From Patescibacteria group bacterium (GTDB lineage Bacteria > Patescibacteriota > Microgenomatia > UBA1406 > GWC2-37-13), in NCBI GenBank assembly GCA_943356515.1, contig CALRFM010000037.1, positions 1 through 8,884 on the forward strand: a stretch of 8,884 nucleotides of DNA, written 5' to 3'. Position 1 is the stretch's first letter; each line of letters starts with the position of its first letter. Shown in pieces: positions 1 through 6,595 of this stretch. The position numbers and the translations under genes were made by a program. Under the pieces are notes generated by a model, which did no database searches, was not told the origin of the DNA, and saw nothing but the letters and a program-made list of their open reading frames with translations.

Positions 1-945
1 ATAGAAGGGACAATGGCCACTTTACAAGATGCTGTGGCCGCCCCTGTCACTGAAGAAAAATCTCGCCTACATCCAGATGTTGATGATATCACTCATTATG
101 TGGATGCGGTAAATTATGGAATTAAGAGAACAGAAACTCTGCCAATTTCTTTACGACTGATAAAAGAAATTCACCAGACGTTGATGATTGGTGCACGATC
201 AACCCAACATGCGTACCCCGGGGAGTTTCGTCGATCCCAAAACTGGATTGGTGGTAAAACTCCATCTGATGCTTCTTTTGTTCCGCCAGCGCCTGATGAT
301 ATGAATAAATCGCTCAATGATCTAGAAAAATTCATCCACGAAAAAGATGAATATCCCTCATTGGTAAAAGTGGGACTTGTACACGCTCAGTTTGAGACTA
401 TTCATCCTTTTACTGATGGTAATGGCCGTACGGGACGCATGCTTGTGGCTATGTATATTCATCATGCTGGACTTTTGGAACTACCAGTGTTGTATCTTTC
501 GAGTTATTTCAAAAAATACCAAAAACTTTACTATCAGAAATTACAGGAATATCACGACGAAGACGCAAATATTGATGGCTGGCTTGAATTTTTTCTTGAA
601 GGTGTGGCAGAAATCGCCGATTCATCCATTGTTACTTGCACAAGAATCACTGCTTTACGTGATCGGGATTTCGCTAAAATGCAAAAACTTGGCAAAAAAT
701 CAGCAGAATCAACATTGGAAATAGTTCGCAAACTCTTTAGTCAGCCAATTGTCGGTATAGCAGAGATAATAAAATGGACAGGTTTCAGTCCTCAAGGCGC
801 ATACAACATGATAGAACGACTTAGGGGTCTAAAAATCCTAGAGTCTCTGGGCGATGTCGATTATGGGCAAAAATATATTTATGCTGATTATTACGAAATT
901 TTCGACGAAGTTTTTCGCGAATCACGCGTAAAAAATAATAAATAA
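1..945 (+). CDS. Fic family protein AMP-transferase (5'-truncated by window edge)
   Basis: Fic-domain enzyme, expected to transfer AMP (or another phosphate-containing group) from a nucleotide to a hydroxyl on a target protein in the cytoplasm; the target cannot be read from sequence. Numbering from the ATG at 13, the catalytic core HPFTDGNGRTGR lies at residues 131-142, with the catalytic His and both Arg of the HxFx(D/E)GNGRxxR motif intact. The upstream flap (RxxQNWIGG, residues 74-81) is also typical. Residues about 240-300 look like a C-terminal winged helix (SPQGAYNMIERL recognition-helix-like), common in stand-alone class II Fic proteins. The ATG at 13 is probably not the true start: the four codons before it are open and read I-E-G-T. 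This matches the end of the autoinhibitory (S/T)xxxE(G/N) helix seen in family members just before A-T-L. The gene should begin left of the window. It converges on the copper operon and seems functionally unrelated to it. Confidence 0.9.
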   Translation: MEGTMATLQDAVAAPVTEEKSRLHPDVDDITHYVDAVNYGIKRTETLPISLRLIKEIHQTLMIGARSTQHAYPGEFRRSQNWIGGKTPSDASFVPPAPDDMNKSLNDLEKFIHEKDEYPSLVKVGLVHAQFETIHPFTDGNGRTGRMLVAMYIHHAGLLELPVLYLSSYFKKYQKLYYQKLQEYHDEDANIDGWLEFFLEGVAEIADSSIVTCTRITALRDRDFAKMQKLGKKSAESTLEIVRKLFSQPIVGIAEIIKWTGFSPQGAYNMIERLRGLKILESLGDVDYGQKYIYADYYEIFDEVFRESRVKNNK

Positions 946-1016
946 AGAACGCAGTGCACCAAGACGAGCAAAAGCGGGATTACGTTCAACGTTCTCAGAT
1001 AGACCTATTGATATTA

Positions 1017-1059
1017 CCTGAAAAACCCGCGACCTATTATTGGATCGCGGGTAGTCAGG
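1017..1059 (-). terminator. Rho-independent terminator of the copper operon
   Basis: An inverted repeat pairs ACCCGCGA (1025-1032) with TCGCGGGT (1045-1052) around a 12-base loop. An outer CCTGA/TCAGG pair (1017-1021 with 1055-1059) is separated from it by a small internal loop. Read on the minus strand, the GC-rich stem is followed directly by a run of five T. It lies just downstream of the ATPase stop codon, which is where the minus-strand operon should end. On the plus strand no T-run follows, so termination of the Fic transcript here is less certain. The other bases of 946-1081 show nothing I can name. Confidence 0.8.
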
Positions 1060-1081
1060 ATAAACGAAGAAATATATTCCT

Positions 1082-4000
1082 TTATTTGAAATCACTTCCC
1101 ACAAAGTGCATAATATCAAGCGCTGTTCCTGTTTTTGGCAAGACTCCCGCAACAATAACATCACGATCTAATTCTTTCAAAACATCTCCGTCTTTTTTAA
1201 ATTCTCCCTTCTGAATCATCATCGCTCCCTCTTTTGATCCGAAATACATGGGGACATATTGTTTCTTCCCAAGAACGATAGTGTCAAGGCTATTAAGAGT
1301 TATGCTCTCTTTAAACTTATCAGGAACTTGTGAAGAGATGGTATAAAACAACTCAACTCCACTGTCTTCCTCCGTGACTGTCTTGAGGATCCCTTCATTA
1401 GTTAAAATTTGGAACGTTTCTTGATTAACAAAATGATATGTATCAGCTATTGTTCCTGTTGGTTCCAATATACCGACAACCTTTATAACAGGGACTCCAA
1501 AGAAGTTTTTGAGGGTGTCTCCGGGTTTTTGGATGAGCTTTTCTTTCTTCATCATCATTGCTTCTTCATACCCGACAACCATTTCATTCTTTCCAAGCGT
1601 TATCGTTCCTTCTTTTACTTTAAGCACGTCTCCATCTATGGGCGAAACCTCGAGGAAAAGTTTTGGATTACCTTCAGCAAAGTTTATCTTTGTCTTTCCT
1701 TTGGCAAAAAGGTCTCCAATATACTTCTTTGAGTCAGTGGACAGTCGTATATTCATTACCTTTTCATCAGTTCCCATCACAGAGCTAAACCTTGCGAATT
1801 CAAAGAACATGATTGAGAATACCAATATCATGACAAAGGGTGCTACTGCAGAGAGATAGTTCTTCTTACCTGGTTTATAACCTCTCAGGAGTAATGAGTT
1901 TGTTACCACTGAAATAGATGAAAGTGCCATTGCGAGTCCTGCAAGTTCTGGCTTCAGTACTAATCCAAACCCTACAAATACCCGAGCTGCAATGGGGATT
2001 CCCATCACGTTGTAAAAAAGTGCAAAGAACATATTTTGCTTGATCTTATTCATCGTAGTTTTAGAAAGATATATTGCATTTGCTACATCCCGTAAGTCAT
2101 TTTTAATGATAACTATGCCTCCCGCTTCCATTGCAACATCAGTTCCTGATCCCATTGCGATTCCTAAGTCCGCTTGAGCAAGTGCTGGTGCATCATTTAT
2201 TCCATCTCCAACCATCGCCACTTTCTTTCCTTCATCTTGTAGTCTCTTTATCTGTTTTGCTTTATCCTCAGGTAAGACTTCAGCCATAACATTAGTAATC
2301 CCCACCTGTAAGGCGATTGCTTTTGCCGTTCGCTCATTGTCTCCCGTGATCATGTATACATCTATTCCAAGCTTTTTAAGTTTTTCTACCGCTTCTTTTG
2401 AGGTTTCTTTTACGGTATCGGCGACTCCAATGAGTCCAAGGATATCTGTTTTATTCGCAAGAATCATTACTGTTTTTCCTTGTTCTTCCAGTCGTCTCAT
2501 CTTGCGGTCTATTCTGTCAATTGGTAATCCAACAATATCTTCAATAAGTTTTCTATTGCCAAAATAATAGGTATCGTTATCAATATTTCCTTGCACACCA
2601 TGTCCGGGAATTGCTTTAAAATCTTCGATTGCGCTCAGGGCAAGTCCTTCATCTCCTGCATAGGTATAGATAGCCTCAGCAAGTGGATGTTCTGACTGTT
2701 TTTCAAGAGAAGCTGCAATTATTATTACTTCATCTTCATCAAGTTCTTTTAAGCTAATCGTGTCGGTAACTTCTGGTTTTCCCTTTGTGAGGGTTCCCGT
2801 CTTATCAAACACTATGGTATTGATCTTGCATGCACTTTCCAAAGGTTCGCCGCCCTTAATAAGCATTCCATGTTCTGCACCTTTACCTGTTCCCACCATA
2901 ATAGCAGTAGGAGTGGCAAGACCCAGTGCACAAGGACATGCAATAACTATCACGGCGGTAAATGCCATGAGTGCAAACGAGAGTGTTGCACCCAAGAAGA
3001 AATACCACACCACGAATGTAACGATTGCAATTATCATAACTGCGGGTACAAAGTATGCAGAAATTTTATCAGCAAAATCTTGTATTGGTGCCTTTGATCC
3101 TTGAGCCTCTTCAACAAGTCGAATAATTTGTGATAACGTTGTTTCAGATCCAACTCGTGTTGCCTGGAATTCAAAACTTCCTGTTTTATTTATTGTTCCT
3201 CCAACAACGGTATCTTTTATTTGTTTTTCAACTGGCAGACTCTCTCCTGTGATCATTGATTCATCGACAGCAGATGATCCCTTTATAATCACGCCATCCA
3301 CTGGTACTTTTTCTCCAGGTCGGACCATGATTATGTCGTTATGGACTACTTGGTCGATGGGGATGTCAAGCGTTTGACCGTTTCGAAGGACTCGAGCAGT
3401 CTTCGCCTGTAAACCCATAAGTTTCTTGATTGCATCAGACGTTCTCCCTTTCGCCTGTGCTTCAAGCCACTTTCCGAGAATGACAAAGGTGATAAGAAAG
3501 GCTGCTGTTTCAAAATAGAGCTCAGGAATTTTCTCTCCTCCAATACCGATGAGAGATTTGGTTCCTAGGTAGTAAACAATATAATTTATGAGACTATAGA
3601 AATAGGCAACACTTGTGCCAATCGCAATAAGGCTGTCCATATTAAACGTTTTCATACGAAGAGCTGACCACATACCTTTATAAAATCCTTTTCCCATAAT
3701 AAATTGGACTGGCGTGGTAAGGATAAGTGAGATTATTCCAACAAAAGGAAGAAAAAATACTCGTCCTGGCATCCATGAGAAGAAGTCAAAAAACATAAAG
3801 TAAATCATAGGAATGCTTAAAGCCAAGCTCACTATAAATGTATTGAAAAGAGCTCCGATTTCTTTCTTCCGCTTATTTGTTTCAAAAGAAGGATCTTTAT
3901 CATCGATAAAAGTGGAAGAATATCCAGCATTTTTTACTGCATCAATAAATGACTCTTTTTTTACCGCAGATTCATCATAGGTAATAAGCGCCTTTTCTGC

Positions 4001-4495
4001 AGAGAAATTGACATTGGCGTCTTTTACACCAGGGACTTTTTTAAGCGATTTTTCTATAATAAGCGCACATGAAGAACAATGCATTCCAGAAAGAGAAAGA
4101 GAAACGCGTTTTTGTGAATTTTCATTCTTTTGTAAAGTCAAAATATCTTCTTTTTGAGTTTCTGGATTTTCAACCTTGATTTCAAAAACAACCCTTAATG
4201 GTTCATTTTGTTTAATTGTTTTTTTAATTATTTCAATACTGTCTTTTTCAAGATTAATATTGTTTGTTTCATTAATTGTTGCTTTATATCCCGCTTTTAT
4301 GATCGCGCCAAGAATATCGCTGTGGGTTATCTTTCCGTCTTCAACTGTTACAGTACCTTTACCTGTTTTATGATCAATAATCATATTAGAAACCCCTTTC
4401 AACTGCGAAAGTTCATCCTTAATGAGCAACTCACATGATTCACAGTGGATTCCTGAAACAGAAAAAGATATTTTTTTCATATTGAAATTATTCAT
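1082..4495 (-). CDS. copA: Cu+-exporting P-type ATPase (CopA type) with novel C-terminal extension
   Basis: P1B-type ATPase that would pump Cu+ out of the cytoplasm at the cost of ATP. Two N-terminal HMA domains carry CxxC metal sites (C18/C21 and C140/C143). Visible core motifs are: actuator TGES (416-419); intramembrane CPC (520-522) followed by ALGLATPTA; phosphorylation site DKTGTLT with D564; SEHPLAEA (H603-P604); TGDN (717-720); and hinge GDGINDAP (763-770). Y828-N829 and M856/S859-S860 in the last two canonical helices fit the Cu+ (P1B-1) selectivity pattern. At 1137 residues it is far longer than the usual 750-850. After the eighth helix (about 846-870) there is an extra hydrophobic segment (about 881-901) and about 235 further residues with a Met-rich internal repeat. 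The ATG at 4495 forms an ATGA overlap with the upstream stop, favouring it over M6 (ATG at 4480); neither has a clear Shine-Dalgarno. Copper rather than silver is inferred from motifs and neighbours. Confidence 0.96.
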   Translation of the reverse strand: MNNFNMKKISFSVSGIHCESCELLIKDELSQLKGVSNMIIDHKTGKGTVTVEDGKITHSDILGAIIKAGYKATINETNNINLEKDSIEIIKKTIKQNEPLRVVFEIKVENPETQKEDILTLQKNENSQKRVSLSLSGMHCSSCALIIEKSLKKVPGVKDANVNFSAEKALITYDESAVKKESFIDAVKNAGYSSTFIDDKDPSFETNKRKKEIGALFNTFIVSLALSIPMIYFMFFDFFSWMPGRVFFLPFVGIISLILTTPVQFIMGKGFYKGMWSALRMKTFNMDSLIAIGTSVAYFYSLINYIVYYLGTKSLIGIGGEKIPELYFETAAFLITFVILGKWLEAQAKGRTSDAIKKLMGLQAKTARVLRNGQTLDIPIDQVVHNDIIMVRPGEKVPVDGVIIKGSSAVDESMITGESLPVEKQIKDTVVGGTINKTGSFEFQATRVGSETTLSQIIRLVEEAQGSKAPIQDFADKISAYFVPAVMIIAIVTFVVWYFFLGATLSFALMAFTAVIVIACPCALGLATPTAIMVGTGKGAEHGMLIKGGEPLESACKINTIVFDKTGTLTKGKPEVTDTISLKELDEDEVIIIAASLEKQSEHPLAEAIYTYAGDEGLALSAIEDFKAIPGHGVQGNIDNDTYYFGNRKLIEDIVGLPIDRIDRKMRRLEEQGKTVMILANKTDILGLIGVADTVKETSKEAVEKLKKLGIDVYMITGDNERTAKAIALQVGITNVMAEVLPEDKAKQIKRLQDEGKKVAMVGDGINDAPALAQADLGIAMGSGTDVAMEAGGIVIIKNDLRDVANAIYLSKTTMNKIKQNMFFALFYNVMGIPIAARVFVGFGLVLKPELAGLAMALSSISVVTNSLLLRGYKPGKKNYLSAVAPFVMILVFSIMFFEFARFSSVMGTDEKVMNIRLSTDSKKYIGDLFAKGKTKINFAEGNPKLFLEVSPIDGDVLKVKEGTITLGKNEMVVGYEEAMMMKKEKLIQKPGDTLKNFFGVPVIKVVGILEPTGTIADTYHFVNQETFQILTNEGILKTVTEEDSGVELFYTISSQVPDKFKESITLNSLDTIVLGKKQYVPMYFGSKEGAMMIQKGEFKKDGDVLKELDRDVIVAGVLPKTGTALDIMHFVGSDFK
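1100..1285 (-). repeat. Protein-level repeat B in the ATPase C-terminal domain
   Basis: Residues 1071-1132. It contains TIVLGK, GSKEGAMM, DGDVLK, VAGVLPKTGT and MHFV in the same order as repeat A. The paired Met and the MHFV end supply possible soft-metal ligands (M1092, M1093, M1129, H1130). An old internal duplication is the simplest explanation. Confidence 0.65.
1427..1609 (-). repeat. Protein-level repeat A in the ATPase C-terminal domain
   Basis: Residues 963-1023. In order it contains TITLGK, a GYEEAMMM block (978-982 carry three consecutive Met), PGDTLK, VVGILEPTGT and YHFV. The same order of elements recurs in repeat B about 108 residues later. The match is clear at protein level; the DNA has diverged. 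Confidence 0.65.
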
Positions 4496-4707
4496 AAATT
4501 ATTAATTATTTTGTAATGAGTTCCTTCTAGGGCGAGTGTTACTTCATCTGTTGAAATAGGGCGAGTTGCTGTTATTGAAGTGTCCCCGCTCTGAGACGAA
4601 ACATGCACTTCTTGTACTCCTTCAATTTTTTTCAATCTCTTTGAAATCACTTTTTCACATGCCTCACAAGTCAATCCTGAAAGTTGTATGTTAGTTGTTT
4701 GTATCAT
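4492..4707 (-). CDS. copZ: CopZ-like HMA-domain copper chaperone
   Basis: A 71-residue stand-alone heavy-metal-associated domain with the metal-binding loop GLTCEAC (C14, C17). Its length and fold pattern (beta strand, CxxC loop, helix with ISKRLKKIEGV, then strands) match CopZ/Atx1 chaperones. These carry Cu+ in the cytoplasm and hand it to the HMA domains of a CopA pump. It sits between the membrane fusion protein and the ATPase, with a 4-bp ATGA overlap at both ends, so all three are likely made by coupled translation. The helix after the CxxC loop is basic (KRLKK), whereas that of the ATPase's first HMA is more acidic (KDELSQ); this would suit electrostatic docking, which is inference. 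No Shine-Dalgarno is visible before the ATG. No other stand-alone HMA protein is present in the window. Confidence 0.88.
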   Translation of the reverse strand: MIQTTNIQLSGLTCEACEKVISKRLKKIEGVQEVHVSSQSGDTSITATRPISTDEVTLALEGTHYKIINNL

Positions 4708-6077
4708 AATGAATCTTGATTATTTATAACATCAAATACCCCACTATACATTCCCATACTACAGGTAAACCGTACTTGACCTACTTCAGTCGGAGTAAAT
4801 TCTATGATGTTTTCTCCTGCTTCCAGATTGCGACGAATACCCAACTTTGAAGAGACAATGCTTGCGGCACAGGTAAAGGCATTTTCTGAAGTAACAATCC
4901 ATTTAACGGGAATTCCTTTTTTTATTGTGAAAGAGTTAGGAAAATATCCCGATGAAGTTTGCGTCATCTTTACAATTTGTATTCCATTCTCCATAGTTAC
5001 ATTTGGGTCATTTGCTGTAGTTGCGGTCGTCTGTGGGTTTATGAAAGCGTTTACATCTATCCCACTTAGATTAAACCCATTTGAAATATTAAAAATAGCC
5101 ATGAATATAACCACAAGTCCTGCAAATTTGAAAAATGGTTTTGCAAATGCACCTTTAACCATTGAGGTAAGTCCCCCAATCCCCAAAAGTCCAGGTGCGG
5201 TGCCAATTGCAAATACTCCCATGGTGAGTGCTCCTGTTATTGGGCTTCCGCTACTGATGGCAAAAAGTTGCATAGCCTGGGTAAATCCACAAGGTAAAAA
5301 GAAGGTAGATGCACCCATAATAAAGGAGTTTTTGTGACTATACTCTTTTTCTGATTGTTCCTTAATTCCAAGCGCTCTACTTATTCCTTTTGGAAGAGTA
5401 AATTGCAGTCCGTTTAAACGAGGAAAGATTTCTGTTAGTTGCAGACCCATCAAGACCATGACAGCTCCGACTGCAATAGTGAGAAATCCCAAGGTAGTCG
5501 TTGAGAGTTGAAAAAATGAACCAGCGTATCCAATTATTCCTCCAAGAACAAAGAATGAAATAATTCGTCCTGCATTAAAAAACAAGTGCGGTTTAAATTT
5601 TTGAAAAAGTGTTGCCTGAGGATGCTTTTCGACAAATCGTGCAGATGCTGCTAGTACGAGCCCACCAACAAGAGCCATACACGTCGATACTCCAGCAGTT
5701 AGTCCAACAAGTAAGACAATAGGCAGGCTTCCATAATTACCAGTTCCCTTGAGAGAAAAGTTAAATAATCCGAAGATGTCACCTATTATATATAGAATGG
5801 TAAGAATCAAAAAGGCATATCCCATATCAACATAATCCTGCATTCGTTTTGAGAAAAGTGGTTTCTGTTCATTTTTTCCGAGCGCATATCCCGCAGAACT
5901 TACTGCTTGTTGAATTTTTTCTTGTTGAAGATTTCCTTTATAGTATATTTCAGCAACTCCTCTTTTTTCACTGACCATTACTTTCTGGACTCCCTTTATT
6001 TTTATGAGTTCATCTTCAATCAAGATCTCACAGGACCTACAATGCATGCCTTTTATGGGAATTGTTTTTGTGTTCAT
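4704..6077 (-). CDS. HMA - TauE/SafE-like membrane protein - cupredoxin fusion
   Basis: A 457-residue three-part protein. Residues 1-68 form an HMA domain with GMHCRSC (C13, C16), expected in the cytoplasm. Residues about 84-335 are a six-or-more-helix membrane unit of the COG2836 (TauE/SafE, DsbD/CcdA-like) type. It carries the paired signatures GLTAGVSTCMALVGGL (C133) and FFLPCGFTQ (C263), equivalent to the two membrane cysteines of CcdA/DsbD proteins. Residues about 361-452 form a cupredoxin-like domain whose C-terminal FTCSMGM (C439, M441, M443) resembles a copper loop; C403 is a further Cys there. The cupredoxin should face outward. Together this suggests copper movement across the membrane, or thiol/copper redox exchange, with a donor site on one side and an acceptor on the other. 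First gene of the minus-strand operon; the start is preceded only by a weak AAAG-like sequence. The transport direction is not readable from sequence. Confidence 0.88.
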   Translation of the reverse strand: MNTKTIPIKGMHCRSCEILIEDELIKIKGVQKVMVSEKRGVAEIYYKGNLQQEKIQQAVSSAGYALGKNEQKPLFSKRMQDYVDMGYAFLILTILYIIGDIFGLFNFSLKGTGNYGSLPIVLLVGLTAGVSTCMALVGGLVLAASARFVEKHPQATLFQKFKPHLFFNAGRIISFFVLGGIIGYAGSFFQLSTTTLGFLTIAVGAVMVLMGLQLTEIFPRLNGLQFTLPKGISRALGIKEQSEKEYSHKNSFIMGASTFFLPCGFTQAMQLFAISSGSPITGALTMGVFAIGTAPGLLGIGGLTSMVKGAFAKPFFKFAGLVVIFMAIFNISNGFNLSGIDVNAFINPQTTATTANDPNVTMENGIQIVKMTQTSSGYFPNSFTIKKGIPVKWIVTSENAFTCAASIVSSKLGIRRNLEAGENIIEFTPTEVGQVRFTCSMGMYSGVFDVINNQDSL

Positions 6078-6196
6078 AGAGTTCTTTAAAAATAATTTGT
6101 TAATATCTGTAGTTAGAATACTAAATGAAGTATGAAGAAATTATGAAGATTGATTGTTTTCCGTTAATCATAACTCCTTGTAAATAATTAATATAT
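6078..6196 (-). promoter_or_regulatory. Long 5' leader of the copper operon
   Basis: If transcription starts near the operator, the copper operon has a leader of about 110 nt. Within it lies AAGGAG, two bases before an ATG (6171) that opens a 16-codon frame ending in TAG at 6121, so a leader peptide is possible. The SD-to-ATG spacing is unusually short, which makes translation doubtful. The same stretch holds ATGAAG three times on the plus strand (6125, 6132, 6143). TATGAAGA repeats with an 11-bp period (6131 and 6142). Confidence 0.35.
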
Positions 6197-6206
6197 ATTC
6201 TACACT
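6178..6206 (+). promoter_or_regulatory. Promoter of the blaI/copY-like repressor gene
   Basis: A sigma-70-type pair: -35 TTGTAA (6178-6183), 17-bp spacer, -10 TACACT (6201-6206). The -10 lies inside the palindromic operator, so bound repressor would block polymerase and give autoregulation. Transcription would start near 6213, only a few bases before the ATG at 6218. The message would then be almost leaderless, unless the ATG at 6233 is used. Confidence 0.6.
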
Positions 6207-6226
6207 ATGTAGTAGATATGGTACAA
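6197..6226 (-). promoter_or_regulatory. Candidate divergent promoter of the copper operon
   Basis: On the minus strand, TTGTAC (6226-6221) is followed after 18 bp by TAGAAT (6202-6197), five of six matches to the -10 consensus. The operator fills most of the spacer and touches the -10. One repressor site could therefore shut both divergent promoters. The -35 is weak, and other minus-strand promoters nearer to 6077 cannot be excluded. Confidence 0.45.
6200..6214. promoter_or_regulatory. BlaI/CopY-type operator, copy 1
   Basis: CTACACTATGTAG (6200-6212) is an inverted repeat with arms CTACA and TGTAG around a 3-bp centre. It resembles the TACA/TGTA half-sites known for BlaI, MecI and CopY repressors. 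It lies beside the gene for such a repressor, and the 15-bp string 6200-6214 recurs exactly at the second promoter. The outer arms are imperfect here (T at 6199 instead of A). Confidence 0.85.
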
Positions 6227-6595
6227 AAATCAATGAGTAAATTAGAACAGGAAGTAATGATAATTATTTGGAACTGTAAATCATGTTCTGTACGCGATGT
6301 TATGGCAAAACTTACCAATTCAAAACTTGCATATACAACTGTAGCAACTATCCTACAGCGTCTTTATAAAAAAGGAATTGTCACAAGAAAAGGGCAGGGA
6401 GTAAGTTTTGTCTATCTGCCAAAGATAAGCAAAGAGATGTATGTCAAAAAATTAGCACAGATATTCGTAAAGAATTTTTATTCTGCCTTTAGCGATACCG
6501 CCATTGTATCATTTGCAGAATCAATTGAAACTCTTCCTAAAGAAAAGAAATCATACTTTTTAAAACTGTTGCAGGATAAGAATGAAACTAAATAA
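6218..6595 (+). CDS. BlaI/MecI/CopY-family winged-helix repressor
   Basis: A 125-residue transcription repressor of the Penicillinase_R family. The N-terminal winged helix shows the family pattern: EQEVMIIIW, SVRDVMAKL, then the recognition region LAYTTVATILQRLYKKGIVTRKG (no more than a few changes from the usual YTTVxTxLxRLxxKG). A C-terminal dimerisation region follows (about 71-120). CopY proteins end in CxCxxxxCxC; that zinc/copper motif is absent. Instead a CKSC pair (C20, C23) sits in the turn between helices 1 and 2. The segment IVSFAESIETL (96-106) lines up with the BlaI/MecI region that BlaR1 cleaves at Asn-Phe; here it reads Ser-Phe (S98-F99). The gene is preceded by its own likely operator and overlapped for 14 bp by the M56 protease gene, the classic blaI-blaR arrangement. 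M6 (6233) is an alternative start closer to the family's usual N-terminus; neither has a Shine-Dalgarno. Confidence 0.92.
   Translation: MVQKSMSKLEQEVMIIIWNCKSCSVRDVMAKLTNSKLAYTTVATILQRLYKKGIVTRKGQGVSFVYLPKISKEMYVKKLAQIFVKNFYSAFSDTAIVSFAESIETLPKEKKSYFLKLLQDKNETK

Larger units (their letters stand above)
1085..1786 (-). other. C-terminal extra domain of the ATPase, probably extracytoplasmic
   Basis: This stretch encodes residues 904-1137 of the ATPase. Canonical P1B-1 pumps have eight helices and end soon after the last one. Here the basic stretch RGYKPGKK (871-878) is followed by a ninth hydrophobic segment (about 881-901), so by the positive-inside rule the following residues should lie outside the membrane. 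The segment PTGTxxD followed by HFV reminds me of the periplasmic core domain of MacB/FtsX-type ABC permeases (VVGxLxPTGTxxD). That is a remembered resemblance and not a search result. Its many Met residues suggest it could receive or hold exported Cu+. The function is unknown. Confidence 0.6.

Noticed and set aside
922..1164. 80-codon minus-strand frame spanning the Fic/ATPase gap
   Set aside because: It runs through the terminator hairpin and overlaps both flanking genes; no start signal and no known motif. Its end has an ordinary-looking protein-like stretch, so a relic cannot be fully excluded.
2760..3104. 114-codon plus-strand frame opposite the ATPase core
   Set aside because: It is antisense to the CPC and DKTG region; an open frame there follows from the base composition of the real gene.
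4492..4494. Recoded TGA (genetic code 25)
   Set aside because: TGA ends two genes exactly at ATGA overlaps, and no in-frame TGA is needed in any gene.
4804..5337. 177-codon open frame on the plus strand opposite the fusion gene
   Set aside because: It lies wholly antisense to a gene with clear HMA, TauE-like and cupredoxin motifs; its translation has no recognisable domain.
6101..6117. Third operator near 6108 (TGTAGTTA)
   Set aside because: Only one half-site (TGTAG) is present; the left arm matches too few bases.
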